Of a DNA stretch of 64,000 nucleotides, positions 24,149 to 33,343 are shown one piece after another. The position numbers and the translations under genes are program-made. Below the pieces are notes generated by a model. That model saw nothing but the letters and a program-made list of their open reading frames with translations, ran no database searches and was not told where the DNA came from. The number at the start of each line of letters is the position of its first letter. Within the stretch, counting starts at the first letter, position 1. The DNA is from Candidatus Melainabacteria bacterium (lineage in GTDB: Bacteria; Cyanobacteriota; Vampirovibrionia; Obscuribacterales; Obscuribacteraceae), in the NCBI GenBank assembly GCA_016699165.1, contig CP064963.1, positions 2,604,001 through 2,668,000 on the forward strand, in the 5' to 3' direction.

Positions 24149-24598
24149 TTAAAGCGTGACTAGTTTGCTTGCGCGTTTGCGACTTTGCGAAATGAAATTG
24201 TAAGCCAATCTAGTCAAAAGCATTGTGCCAGGCAAACAATATAAAACAACGAAAATTCGACCCATCGAAAGCGTTTTCAAAATCATGGGAATGGCTTCGG
24301 GACCTTCGTAACGATTGCCGTCGTTATCGACTAAAAGCAGGCTCCAGTCGGATCGGTCTAACTCTGAAATTAGCTGTCTAGCTTCTTCTTGAGGCGAATT
24401 GCGATCGACGAAAACAAAAGCGTTGCGCGTATCCCAGTGCTGGAGCATGCCAGCGAGTGCGTGAACAACCGGACAACGTTCGTCGCAGGCTACTTTGTAT
24501 TGAGGTTGCATTGTAGACGTAGGTTGTACGTCTGCGGCGCCGTTCACTGAAGAGCTCCCCTTATCGACCATTTCATTGGATTTGCTTAATGTTAACAC
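24149..24598 (-). CDS. DCC-family (DUF393) thioredoxin-like protein with altered active site
   Basis: 149 residues. The layout fits DUF393 thiol-disulphide proteins: N-terminal YKVACDERCPVVHALAGML, a central WSLLLVDNDGNRYEGPEAI and C-terminal LYCLPGTMLLTRLAYNFIS. The typical CxxC after the first strand reads CDERCPV, giving C-x3-C, so redox activity may be lost or changed. The first 35 residues are polar. A short hydrophobic segment (IFVVLYCLPGTMLL) may contact the membrane. Convergent with the MurF-like gene. Confidence 0.7.
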   Translation of the reverse strand: MLTLSKSNEMVDKGSSSVNGAADVQPTSTMQPQYKVACDERCPVVHALAGMLQHWDTRNAFVFVDRNSPQEEARQLISELDRSDWSLLLVDNDGNRYEGPEAIPMILKTLSMGRIFVVLYCLPGTMLLTRLAYNFISQSRKRASKLVTL

Positions 24599-24791
24599 TG
24601 TTCACCTCTTGACAATAGTGTCTAAATCCGATAAATCTGGCTTTTCGACGACATTTAATAGTCTAGTAGTCAAGTGGAGATTAGTTCTACGCAAACCCCG
24701 CCGCGACTAGCTAGCAAGTATTTCTTAGCAGGTGAATATACAGTCGATGCCGTGCGTCCAATAACGAAGTTGCACCAATTGTGGTATCACT

Positions 24792-25364
24792 CTATTTTGC
24801 GTCTTTTTTGTCTTTAGAGTGCTCATCAGAGCCGCCGCAACAGTTACCCGACTTCTTATTTTTCTTCAGCTCAGGAGTTTTGCCGTTGTCTTTAGACTGG
24901 CTCTTAGACTGCCTTTTGTCTGCATCCCATAAACGTTCTGAATTGTATTTTTTCAAATTTTCACTGGGCGAATCAAAGGGATATTGCTTGGCGTAGCGCT
25001 TATCTACGGCAAATTGAATCTCGCAAATGTCTTTGCCTTTTTTATGCATCGCCAGGGCAATAAGCGCTTCTTCAATACAGATAGGACAACCCACGCCGTG
25101 ATCACTCGTGAAACAATCGAGCAAACTAGAGTGTTTATCAGTGATATCGCATCCGCAATAACAAAATAGCTTGGCGCAAATATCGGGAACGGTTTTAGCC
25201 GCCAGATAGCCTTTTTTAATTAAAATCTGGGTTGGATCTTTGAATTGCTCTGGGTCAAGCACTTTTGCTGAAGCAGAGCCGCCTTCTTCGCCCCAGGCAG
25301 CTGGCGAACTCATGAGGGCGGATGCGCAAAAGGCTAATGTAATTAACGTAAAGTGTTTTGCCAT
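24792..25364 (-). CDS. Exported PCYCGC-motif protein
   Basis: 190 residues from ATG 25364. Signal peptide MAKHFTLITLAFCASALMSS with cleavage near AWG. The core has FCYCGCDITDKHSSLLDCF and CPICIEEALIALAMHKKGK, the cysteine layout of PCYCGC-motif proteins, suggesting metal or haem binding outside the cytoplasm. The tail is Lys/Ser-rich and ends with a second small Cys cluster (GNCCGGSDEH), a possible extra metal site. Divergent from mnmG with overlapping 5' regions. Confidence 0.8.
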   Translation of the reverse strand: MAKHFTLITLAFCASALMSSPAAWGEEGGSASAKVLDPEQFKDPTQILIKKGYLAAKTVPDICAKLFCYCGCDITDKHSSLLDCFTSDHGVGCPICIEEALIALAMHKKGKDICEIQFAVDKRYAKQYPFDSPSENLKKYNSERLWDADKRQSKSQSKDNGKTPELKKNKKSGNCCGGSDEHSKDKKDAK

Positions 25365-25454
25365 ACAGCCTATGATGCCCGATTTTGCATTATTTTGCCA
25401 GAATTTAGCGGAAGTCAAGGACGCCCTCACCATTTAACTGTTATGATGCTGTCT

Positions 25455-27332
25455 ATGAAATACGATGTAATAGTCATAGGCGGAGGACACGCCGGTGCCG
25501 AAGCAGCCAATGCCGCTGCCAAAATGGGACTGGAGACTTTGCTTCTGGCCGTCAATTTAGACACGGTGGGCGCCATGCCTTGCAACCCCGCAGTTGGCGG
25601 ACCCGGCAAGTCACACCTGGCTAAAGAAGTGGACGCTCTTGGCGGAGTGATTGGTATCGCCGCTGATGCCACTTATATTCAGTTGCGCATGCTCAATATG
25701 AGCCGTGGTCCTGCTGTTCAGTCACTTCGAGCACAGTCTGACAAACGCGAATACAGCGTCTGGATTAAAAATTATCTTGAAACCCTGCCCAATTTGACTA
25801 TGCGTCAGGGCATGGTGAAAAGGTTTCTTGTAAATCAAAACAAAATCGAAGGTGTGGAACTGGCTTTTGGTGAGCAAGTGTTTGCCACATCGGTCGTTCT
25901 ATGCGCCGGGACATTTCTAGAAGGCACTATTTGGATCGGCAAAGAGACTCAGCCTGCCGGTCGTGCTGGAGAATTTCCAGCCATTGGTTTAAGCGACTGT
26001 TTGCGCTCGCTTGGATTTAATATGGGTCGGCTCAAAACCGGCACTCCGCCTCGCATTGATGGCAGGACTATCGATTATACAAATTTGCCCATTGTGCCTG
26101 GTGATGAAAATCCCCAGTTCTTTTCTTTCTTAGACAAGCGCCCCGTGCGCGAGCAGATTCCCTGTCACCAGACAAGAACCACTCTAAAAACGCACGAGTT
26201 GATTCTGGCTAATCTGCAAGAATCACCCATGTATTCGGGCATGATTCACGGCGTAGGACCCCGATATTGTCCTTCTATCGAAGACAAAGTGGTTCGCTTT
26301 GCCGACAAAGAATCACACTCTTTCTTCTTAGAACCTGAAGGTCGTGACACTTACGAAGTATATTTGCAGGGCTGTTCGACCAGTTTGCCTGTGCATATTC
26401 AGCACCAGATTGTGGCTTCGCTTCCAGGCATGGAAAATGCCCGTGTAGTTAGACCAGCTTATGCAGTCGAGTATGACTATCTGCCTGCTGTTCAGTTTAA
26501 TCACGCTTTAATGGCCAAAGATCTTGAAGGCTTTTTTGCTGCTGGTCAGATTCTAGGAACCAGTGGCTATGAAGAAGCAGCGGCCCAGGGCATCATGGCT
26601 GGTATCAACGCCGCACTTTACGCCAAAGGTCTAGACCCACTTATACTCAGCCGATCGAGCAGTTATACCGGGACCTTAATAGATGACCTGGTCACCAAAG
26701 ATTTAGGCGAGCCCTATAGAATGATGACTTCGCGCTCAGAGTACAGATTATTGCTCAGACAAGACAATGCTGACCAGAGGCTCACTCCCATCGGTCGCGT
26801 TATTGGATTGGTCGACGATTATCGATGGGACTTGTTCAATAAAAAACAAGAATCTATGCAGATAGAAATGAAACGTCTGTCTTCCACCCGCATCCAGCCT
26901 CAAGAACAGGTTGAAGCTGTGCTTGCACAGTTTGGCGAAACGCTCAAACAGTCATGCACTCTAGAAGAACTTTTACGCCGTCCCAAAGTGACTTACAAGG
27001 CTGTAGACGAGTTGGCTCCGGCTCAGGGCGAGACTGAATTTGCCTTCAAGCAAGAACTAGAGACCGATATAAAATACGCCGGTTACATCGAGCGCCAGAA
27101 GTCGCAAATAGACCAGCTCGAAAAACTGGACAGAGTTAAGTTGCCGCTAGAAATTGATTATCAGGAGCTGCGCCACATTTCCAAAGAGTCGCGCGAAAAG
27201 CTCAATCGCATTCGTCCTGAGACGCTGGGACAGGCTTCGCGCATAGGCGGAGTGAGTCCGGCAGACATTTCTGTATTGATGGTCCACCTGGAAACCAGAC
27301 GTCGCAATTTGCAGGCGGCGGCCGCCAGATAA
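25455..27332 (+). CDS. mnmG: tRNA uridine 5-carboxymethylaminomethyl modification enzyme MnmG
   Basis: 625 residues from ATG 25455 (MKYDVIVIGGGHAGAEAA), typical family length; ATGs at 25443 and 25446 are also possible. With MnmE it installs cmnm5 at the wobble uridine. FAD dinucleotide motif GGGHAGAEAA, the family blocks NLDTVGAMPCNPAVGGPGKS, GLKTGTPPRI-like RLKTGTPPRIDGRT and GYEEAAAQGIMAGINAAL, and the C-terminal helical domain (LNRIRPETLGQASRIGGVSP) are all present. mnmE is not in the window. Confidence 0.97.
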   Translation: MKYDVIVIGGGHAGAEAANAAAKMGLETLLLAVNLDTVGAMPCNPAVGGPGKSHLAKEVDALGGVIGIAADATYIQLRMLNMSRGPAVQSLRAQSDKREYSVWIKNYLETLPNLTMRQGMVKRFLVNQNKIEGVELAFGEQVFATSVVLCAGTFLEGTIWIGKETQPAGRAGEFPAIGLSDCLRSLGFNMGRLKTGTPPRIDGRTIDYTNLPIVPGDENPQFFSFLDKRPVREQIPCHQTRTTLKTHELILANLQESPMYSGMIHGVGPRYCPSIEDKVVRFADKESHSFFLEPEGRDTYEVYLQGCSTSLPVHIQHQIVASLPGMENARVVRPAYAVEYDYLPAVQFNHALMAKDLEGFFAAGQILGTSGYEEAAAQGIMAGINAALYAKGLDPLILSRSSSYTGTLIDDLVTKDLGEPYRMMTSRSEYRLLLRQDNADQRLTPIGRVIGLVDDYRWDLFNKKQESMQIEMKRLSSTRIQPQEQVEAVLAQFGETLKQSCTLEELLRRPKVTYKAVDELAPAQGETEFAFKQELETDIKYAGYIERQKSQIDQLEKLDRVKLPLEIDYQELRHISKESREKLNRIRPETLGQASRIGGVSPADISVLMVHLETRRRNLQAAAAR

Positions 27333-27449
27333 AAAAATGATCTTGATAAGTGGTTTTGGTCAGGGTCTAGTGTGGAACGTATTTTTTAGGTCATGTAAAA
27401 GATTGGCAATTTTCTTTGGTCAACTCTAAGTGAGGTTGGTTCTAGTACG

Positions 27450-30050
27450 GTGTCTCCTAGTTTTTTCAAGCCCAAAAACACAGCAATGCGCGCCCCAGCC
27501 GATACAGTTATCGGAGAACTCCTGGTATCGGCGAGCATAATCAATCAAGGCAAACTCGACGAATGCGTAAGATTGGCAGGCAACAAGCGTCTCTCGCTTG
27601 GACAGATGCTAATTATGTCCGGTTATCTCACATCCAAAGAGCTAGATTCGGCTCTGGATGCGCACGGGATGGTCAAAGACGGCGTGCTCGACATGGCGTT
27701 CGCCTCGCGCTGTCTCAAGATTGCCCACAAGTCGGGCACTAACTTTTTTGATGTAGTTAATGAGCAGAAATCGCTCGAACAGGTCAAGCATTCAAACGAT
27801 AATCGCACCCTGGCTCAACTATTAATAGATTCAGACACAGTCACGCCAAACGAAATTGCGCCAATTATCAGCCGCAACCAGGCGACCGGCATTCCCGTTG
27901 GTCGAAGCTTGGTAGTTAACGGAATTATTTCAGAAAAACTTTTGTCTAAAGCACTCGACCTCATGGTCAAATGGCGCGACGAAATAATTGACCGCGAAGA
28001 GGCGATTGAGGCTCTGCGCGCTTTTTCGGATGCCTCCACTGGCACTCCGATGACCCAGGCTTATTTGCTTCCACCTAGCGGCAAGAAAATCCGCATTGGC
28101 GAGTTGATGAAGCGCGCCGGTTTAATGAACGAAGCCGATGTATTAAACGCTGTCGAATTCGGCTTGTCCGAAAGCGCGCCTATCGGTCAAGTGATTGTGG
28201 CGCAGGGCTATGCAGCCGAATATTTAGTCGATGCGGCCCTTGAGTTGCAAGACCTTGTCGAAAAGAATGTAATGGAAGTGGAAGCTGCCATCGACATCTT
28301 GCACAAAGTCTACAGCGAAGGACGACACGTCTCCGACTTTCTTTCGGATCTCACCATTCCGCCTCAAACCGGCGAATTCGATAAGGTCAGTCTTTCATTT
28401 GAAAAGCTTTTAGTCATTGCCCGCGTAGTATCTGCCGAGCAAATAGACCAGGCTTTTGAAATCTGTCGCGCTACTCCTGAAGCTTTAACCAAGATTTTGA
28501 CTCTGACCGGATTTATAGATCAGGTTGCACACGACGCGGTGCTTAGATGTAATCAACTTATATCCGCAAATCGCATCAGCCAGGACGACGCTCTAGTCGC
28601 ACTCGATTATTGTTTTAATTCTGGTGGCAAACAAGTGACATTTGACCAGGCTCTAACCGATTTAGGCTGGACCGAATCTGGCGCAGCGCAATTATCTCAG
28701 CCACCTGTAGAACCGGCTCCAGAAACTGATTTTGATCCTAATAAGACTGATGATCAAATCCCAACTTTATCTATTGCCGAAAGTTTGACTCATTCACACC
28801 AAGAAGAAACTGTTCCACCAGATTCTATGCCGCAACCAGCGTCATCGACCGCTTCAGGCGCGTTTGCCAAAATATTTGCAGAATCAGCTCCTCCCGAAAC
28901 AGCCCCTGTTGCGCCAGCTTTTGCAGCCTTTGCTCCCGAGCCATCATCAGAGCCCACGCAAGCACAAGAGCCAGAGCCAGTTGCCGCCGTACCTGAGCCA
29001 GAGCCCGTTATTGCTGCACCAGAACCAGAACCTGAGCCGGAGCCGGAACCTGAGCCAGAACCTATTCAAGTGCAAGCCATAGAGCCACTTCCAGAGACCT
29101 CTTCTCCATCTTTGCTTGTGCCACCAGCCAACTCTTTTGGCAAAGACGATGACGAAGAAGGCGGTTGGGCAACAGAATCGAGTAGTGCGGCAAGACAGGC
29201 TGACAGAGCGCTTACAGATAGTGGTGACTGGTCAATACCGGCAAAAAATATTACTCCAAGTGAACAATTAAATTCGCCAGGTGGTCATAACTCAGATAAT
29301 GGCAACGGCGTAAAACCGCATACACCCGACTTCTCGCAGCTTACTCCAATGGTTGCAGCGCAAAATTCTGCCCCTGTTCCTACTCAGAATCTAGCCCAAA
29401 CTCTAGATCCAAATCAGCAGCTACAAAACGCAAGAGCAGCACTGAAAGGGCAAGACATGACGATCATGCCCAAAGGCTTGAAGCTGGATCAAACAGTTGC
29501 CGATATCACCAGCGATGCTGGCGCCGACGAAAGCGCGAAGAAAGCAGGCGCTACAGCCGCTATGTATCGTTTGGCTGAAAGCTATTTTGAATCAGGCGAA
29601 TATGGCGAAGCACAAAAAGTGTATGAAAAAATCCTCGCTATCAAGCAGACTGAGCTTGGATCTCAGCATCTTGAACTAGTGAGCGACTTAAATAAACTAG
29701 CCGAAGTACTCTGGACACAAGGTCACTTCAAACAAGCCGAGCCCTTTGTGCGCAGAGCCGTCACAATTCTTGAAAGTACACATCCGGTAGACATGCTTCG
29801 TTTGGCAGAGGGGCTGAGAACCTTAGCTGGTCTCTATTTCCAACAAGGCAAGTACGATCCCTGTTTGCCCTTACTCGACTACGCACTGATGCTAAAGCGT
29901 CAGGAACTAGGCGAAGAGCATATAGACGTTGCAGGCATTTTGAAAGAATACTCCAAGATTCTGAAGAAAATGGGTCGCAAAGAAGACGCCGAGCGCTTCA
30001 TGGCTCAAGCAAAGTCTATCCTTGCCAAGCACAAGCCTGCCGAAGCCTAG
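27450..30050 (+). CDS. MshEN-like repeat protein fused to kinesin-light-chain TPRs
   Basis: About 866 residues from GTG 27450 (or ATG at codon 13). Residues 20-420 hold several copies of a helical module (GELLVSASIINQGKLDECV, IGELMKRAGLMNEADVLNAV) like MshEN domains of type II/IV pilus ATPases, known to bind c-di-GMP in some members. Residues 430-640 are a Pro/Glu/Ala-rich linker with PEPEPE runs. Residues 690-866 are TPRs (YRLAESYFESGEYGEAQKVY). No ATPase domain, signal peptide or helix. Likely a cytosolic scaffold; nucleotide sensing is inference from the module only. Confidence 0.75.
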   Translation: MSPSFFKPKNTAMRAPADTVIGELLVSASIINQGKLDECVRLAGNKRLSLGQMLIMSGYLTSKELDSALDAHGMVKDGVLDMAFASRCLKIAHKSGTNFFDVVNEQKSLEQVKHSNDNRTLAQLLIDSDTVTPNEIAPIISRNQATGIPVGRSLVVNGIISEKLLSKALDLMVKWRDEIIDREEAIEALRAFSDASTGTPMTQAYLLPPSGKKIRIGELMKRAGLMNEADVLNAVEFGLSESAPIGQVIVAQGYAAEYLVDAALELQDLVEKNVMEVEAAIDILHKVYSEGRHVSDFLSDLTIPPQTGEFDKVSLSFEKLLVIARVVSAEQIDQAFEICRATPEALTKILTLTGFIDQVAHDAVLRCNQLISANRISQDDALVALDYCFNSGGKQVTFDQALTDLGWTESGAAQLSQPPVEPAPETDFDPNKTDDQIPTLSIAESLTHSHQEETVPPDSMPQPASSTASGAFAKIFAESAPPETAPVAPAFAAFAPEPSSEPTQAQEPEPVAAVPEPEPVIAAPEPEPEPEPEPEPEPIQVQAIEPLPETSSPSLLVPPANSFGKDDDEEGGWATESSSAARQADRALTDSGDWSIPAKNITPSEQLNSPGGHNSDNGNGVKPHTPDFSQLTPMVAAQNSAPVPTQNLAQTLDPNQQLQNARAALKGQDMTIMPKGLKLDQTVADITSDAGADESAKKAGATAAMYRLAESYFESGEYGEAQKVYEKILAIKQTELGSQHLELVSDLNKLAEVLWTQGHFKQAEPFVRRAVTILESTHPVDMLRLAEGLRTLAGLYFQQGKYDPCLPLLDYALMLKRQELGEEHIDVAGILKEYSKILKKMGRKEDAERFMAQAKSILAKHKPAEA

Positions 30051-30067
30051 CCCCATCAGGCGAATTT

Positions 30068-30099
30068 TCGCAAAAGCTAGCGATAGCTAGCGCAGTTTG
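30068..30099. repeat. GCTAGC hairpin after the MshEN-TPR gene
   Basis: GCAAA and TTTGC enclose GCTAGC-GATA-GCTAGC-like arms. It contains two copies of the heptamer GCTAGCG (30076, 30086), also found after genes at 4352, 36662 and 42190. Confidence 0.45.
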
Positions 30100-30154
30100 C
30101 TAATTTAATCAGACTGTTGCCAAGATTGAATGACGCTCTATAAATGGAGTATTC

Positions 30155-30173
30155 AGAAGAGATCTTCTTTTTT
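30155..30173 (+). terminator. Possible terminator AGAAGA-GA-TCTTCT + T6
   Basis: A short 6-base stem followed by TTTTTT about 105 bases after the MshEN-TPR stop. Weak stem, good U-run. Confidence 0.4.
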
Positions 30174-30244
30174 CTCTCTGGAACCTCAATTTACCCCAAT
30201 AAAACGTCCCAAATATTCACTTAGGCAAACCATACAGGTGTGAA

Positions 30245-30940
30245 ATGAAGACCATTCATCACAGTGCCTCAACACGAACCTGGACTGGAAAAACATACCA
30301 AAATTTTCTCGGTTCGTTTAAAGAGCACCAGTGCGGCCTTTTCTTCGACGCGGCTATGGAGACGCGCACCAAGCGAATAATCGCCGAGGCTTTCGAGCGA
30401 TGTCCCCTGGTTCTGCGCAAACTGGCTAACAAAAGCCGTTTGACTGTCACCCTTTCGGTTTTCAACCGAACTTTCGAAAATAACTTCTGCACCATATACG
30501 GCACCAGCCCCGAATATGGAGACCCTCACCTCGAGGTCGGCAAAGTGGCAATAGGAGCTCAGCTTCCGCCATTTGTCTGTCATGAAGCTTGCCATTTATG
30601 GTGGCGCAGACAATTAAGCGAAGCACAGCGCCTCAAGTACATCAAAGCATTGCTCGTTCAGATGAGCGGTTCAACCCAGCTTGATGTAACCGAGTACGCG
30701 CATGAATACTGGGTCGACTTCAAAGATGCTGTTCGGGGTAAAATCTCTGCAGCGACTTTCGACAAGCTCGACCCGGGCGCATGGATGAAGCTGCGACGTT
30801 TCGCCGAAGAATCATTCTGCGAGTCAGTGGCTAAGTTGTCGTTTCCGGATTACAAATCGGATGAGGACTGGCGCTCGACCGTCGACCTCAATGCACGCCG
30901 GCTCTTAATCGAGAGTCTGTTGTGCATGGAAGTCGCATGA
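30245..30940 (+). CDS. Zincin-like protein with HEACH motif, 231 residues
   Basis: Residues 108-119 read PPFVCHEACHLWW, a perfect HExxH zinc-peptidase signature; a later Glu-rich helix (RFAEESFCESVAKL) could supply the third ligand as in gluzincins. The rest does not match a family I know. No signal peptide or membrane helix, so it would act in the cytosol. ATG 30245 with AGGTG close upstream. Stands alone in GC-rich style, ends in a strong terminator and then the AT palindrome at 31022. Proteolysis is inferred from the motif only. Confidence 0.65.
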   Translation: MKTIHHSASTRTWTGKTYQNFLGSFKEHQCGLFFDAAMETRTKRIIAEAFERCPLVLRKLANKSRLTVTLSVFNRTFENNFCTIYGTSPEYGDPHLEVGKVAIGAQLPPFVCHEACHLWWRRQLSEAQRLKYIKALLVQMSGSTQLDVTEYAHEYWVDFKDAVRGKISAATFDKLDPGAWMKLRRFAEESFCESVAKLSFPDYKSDEDWRSTVDLNARRLLIESLLCMEVA

Positions 30941-30946
30941 ATATCT

Positions 30947-30986
30947 GAAGTAAGGGAAGCTACTTATGCCTCCCTTACTTCATTTT
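30947..30986 (+). terminator. Rho-independent terminator after the HEACH gene
   Basis: GAAGTAAGGGA and TCCCTTACTTC form an 11-base perfect stem, followed by ATTTTCC. Confidence 0.85.
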
Positions 30987-31021
30987 CCTGTTCTTTTGTC
31001 TCTGACTTTTCGCTGCGGTTC

Positions 31022-31038
31022 TACTATTAGATTTAGTA
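31022..31038. repeat. AT palindrome, copy 2
   Basis: TACTATTAGATTTAGTA, arms TACTA/TAGTA, 36 bases beyond the terminator of the HEACH gene. Confidence 0.8.
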
Positions 31039-31086
31039 TTAAAAAGGGCTATTAATCTCACTTACTTTTGGCAGTGCCTTCGAGTT

Positions 31087-31119
31087 GTTTTCGCGGAGCG
31101 CTAAGCGCTCCGCGAAAAC
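31087..31119. repeat. 16-base perfect inverted repeat
   Basis: GTTTTCGCGGAGCGCT and AGCGCTCCGCGAAAAC face each other across one base. The arms themselves hold AGCGCT palindromes. No U-run follows. Could extrude as a cruciform or form an RNA hairpin; about 80 bases before the aminotransferase gene. Confidence 0.75.
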
Positions 31120-31197
31120 AGAATTAAAGACGTCTCTCATTCGACAGCTCAAAAGTAACCTCTTCAATCCGTCAGAACTAATTTGACCACGTGCTAT

Positions 31198-32304
31198 ATG
31201 CACATCATGACCTACAACCCATCCAGCCCATCAAAATCTTTGCCAGTAGAAGCCTGGACAAAGGCTATGCTTAAACATGCAGCCGACCCTGCCAATCAAA
31301 TAAATGACGATCCTTTCGGCTACAAGCCACTGCGTCAAGCGATCGCAGACTACTTAGAAAGAACTCGTGACATTTGCGCCAGTCCAGAGCGAATCATTTT
31401 ATTTTCAAGATCGTTGCAACCACTCAATTTCATAACGCGACTGCTTTTGAGTGAAGGCGACAAAGTGATAGTCGAAAATCCGGGGTTCAGATTTGCTGGT
31501 CAAACATTTGCAAGTCAGGGAGCCTGTCTTGAGCCAATAGATATCGACTGCGAAGGCATCAAAATAGACTTAGTCGCCGAAGCAAGTGAGCAGGCAAAGA
31601 TAATTTATTTATCGCCGTCGCATCAAAATCCAACAGGTGTGCGCCTTTCAGCTCAAAGACGAAGTGAATTACTGCAATTAGCCAATGGACATATGAATGG
31701 ACACAGCTGTTTCATCATAGAAGACGACACTGACTGTGAGTACAACTATCATAGTACAAACTTGCCAGCGTTAGTTTCTAGCGATACCAATGACGGTGTC
31801 ATTTATTATAATAGTTTTTGGAAAACGCTCAGTCCGCTTGTTGATATAGGCTATTTAATTTTGCCTAAAAATTTAGTAGCCGAAGTAAATCACGGTTTAA
31901 TAAATAATGCAGCAGATAAAGGAACGGCAATATCGTTAAGCGAACAGAAAGCGCTTTGCGATTTTCTGAACGAAGGACATTTAGAAAAAAACATTGAAGA
32001 AAACAAACCCGTTTTTTATCAAGCGTATCAAAATTTGCATGATGCCTTCGACAAACAATTCGGGAGCAAAATTGAATTTTCATCTGAGCCATCCGGATTA
32101 CACACAATGCTCACTTTCAAAACAACCAAGAATGATACAGAAATCGTGAATGCAGCTCACCGTGCGGCTTTACCCTTACTGCCCACAAGCGACTACTATT
32201 ACGAACACAGACCTACCAGACAATATATCGTTCCGTTTGCCGAACTTCTAGAGACAGACTGCGACAATCTTATCCATACATTTTTTACCGAGCTTCACAA
32301 ATAA
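31198..32304 (+). CDS. PLP-dependent aminotransferase, class I/II (MocR-like, no DNA-binding domain)
   Basis: About 368 residues; start at ATG 31198 or 31207, both without a clear ribosome site. The fold-type I core is visible: FGYKPLRQAIADYLERTRDI, VIVENPGFRFAGQTF, YLSPSHQNPTGVRLSAQRR, IIEDDTDCEYNY (PLP-contacting Asp) and NSFWKTLSPLVDIGYLILP, where Lys would form the Schiff base. The sequence is closest in style to the aminotransferase half of MocR regulators, but the GntR helix-turn-helix is absent. Substrate unknown. Confidence 0.85.
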   Translation: MHIMTYNPSSPSKSLPVEAWTKAMLKHAADPANQINDDPFGYKPLRQAIADYLERTRDICASPERIILFSRSLQPLNFITRLLLSEGDKVIVENPGFRFAGQTFASQGACLEPIDIDCEGIKIDLVAEASEQAKIIYLSPSHQNPTGVRLSAQRRSELLQLANGHMNGHSCFIIEDDTDCEYNYHSTNLPALVSSDTNDGVIYYNSFWKTLSPLVDIGYLILPKNLVAEVNHGLINNAADKGTAISLSEQKALCDFLNEGHLEKNIEENKPVFYQAYQNLHDAFDKQFGSKIEFSSEPSGLHTMLTFKTTKNDTEIVNAAHRAALPLLPTSDYYYEHRPTRQYIVPFAELLETDCDNLIHTFFTELHK

Positions 32305-32323
32305 ACGCGGCTCAAAAGATAAA

Positions 32324-32656
32324 CTAAGTCCAGGGCTTAACGCCTTTGCGCTCGCCCACCTTAATGGGTCCTACGTGCTCCATCATTTCTTGGTATTCAG
32401 CATGATCGGGTGGATATTCCAACATGGCGTGACCGACAATTCCACCTGGACCATCCGCACGCAGTCTCATCCTTATTGTGCCGTCTTCTTCGATCCAGCA
32501 GACTCCGATAAATTCGGGTAGAGAATTAGTCACAAATTTTTCCTGATAGTGGGCACTATATTTAGTATCGCTTGAAAATAATGAGCGTTTTTCGTTACGC
32601 CCGCTTCTTGGAATATTATGCCCCGTTCCAGTAGAATGGCAATAAGCTATCTTCAT
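32324..32656 (-). CDS. Unknown protein, 110 residues
   Basis: Begins MKIAYCHSTGTGHNIPRSGR at ATG 32656. Soluble, mixed strand and helix (FIGVCWIEEDGTIRMRLRAD). No family recognised and no good ribosome site. Divergent from the HD hydrolase, with 26 bases between starts. Confidence 0.55.
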   Translation of the reverse strand: MKIAYCHSTGTGHNIPRSGRNEKRSLFSSDTKYSAHYQEKFVTNSLPEFIGVCWIEEDGTIRMRLRADGPGGIVGHAMLEYPPDHAEYQEMMEHVGPIKVGERKGVKPWT

Positions 32657-32682
32657 GTAAAGAGCTTTCAAAAAGAGGTTTC

Positions 32683-33336
32683 ATGTCAGACCCCAAACAA
32701 AAGAGCAGATTGAGCGGTACGGTTCGCCACCGTCTTATGCTTGTCGTGGATGATTTCAAGCAAACCGAGAAGAAAACGCTTGAAAAGGCTATTACTTTTG
32801 CCGAAGAAGCCCACCAGAAACAGTTTTTGCGCCCCACCAAAGAAAAGCCCGAAAAGGGCGAGCCTTATATAGTCCACCCAATGAGAGTTGCGCTCATTTT
32901 GCTTGAAGAGGTCGAAATTAAAGACGTCATCGCCGTTGCGTCAGCCTTACTGCACGACGTTATTGAAGCCAAGCGCGAAACTATAAGTGTCTCGGACATC
33001 GAGCGCGAATTTGGACGCCCAATCGCTATGCTTGTCTCGATTCTGACCAAGCCGCCTATGCCGCCTTACATCGAAGAAGCCGAGAAAAAGTCGCGGTTGG
33101 TTATGTATCACAAGCGAATTGAACAAGCCACGGTCATGGTTCGTATCGTTAAATTGGCTGACAGACTTGATTCATTGCGAAGCGCCCCAGACTGGGCAAA
33201 CCGCGCTGAAAAAGAGACTTATCTTGCCGAGACACGCGACTTTTACATTCCACTGGCTGAAAAGAGCGACGATTACTTACACGAAGAATTGCTTGCCGCA
33301 TGCGAGCAGTTAGAACTTGATTTGAAGTTCAATTAA
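32683..33336 (+). CDS. HD-domain phosphohydrolase, RelA/SpoT-hydrolase-like
   Basis: 217 residues, ATG 32683 with AGAGG upstream. The HD pattern is complete: YIVHPMRVALILLE (first His), SALLHDVIEAK (His-Asp), and VRIVKLADRLDSLR (last Asp). The spacing is that of the (p)ppGpp hydrolase half of SpoT and of small alarmone hydrolases (MESH1 type). No synthetase, TGS or ACT domain. It probably hydrolyses (p)ppGpp or a related nucleotide in the cytosol. Confidence 0.85.
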   Translation: MSDPKQKSRLSGTVRHRLMLVVDDFKQTEKKTLEKAITFAEEAHQKQFLRPTKEKPEKGEPYIVHPMRVALILLEEVEIKDVIAVASALLHDVIEAKRETISVSDIEREFGRPIAMLVSILTKPPMPPYIEEAEKKSRLVMYHKRIEQATVMVRIVKLADRLDSLRSAPDWANRAEKETYLAETRDFYIPLAEKSDDYLHEELLAACEQLELDLKFN

Positions 33337-33343
33337 ATCTGGG

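Noticed and set aside
28950..29080. PEPEPE-coding repeat as a CRISPR or minisatellite
   Set aside because: Short in-frame codon repeats of a disordered linker; no spacers.
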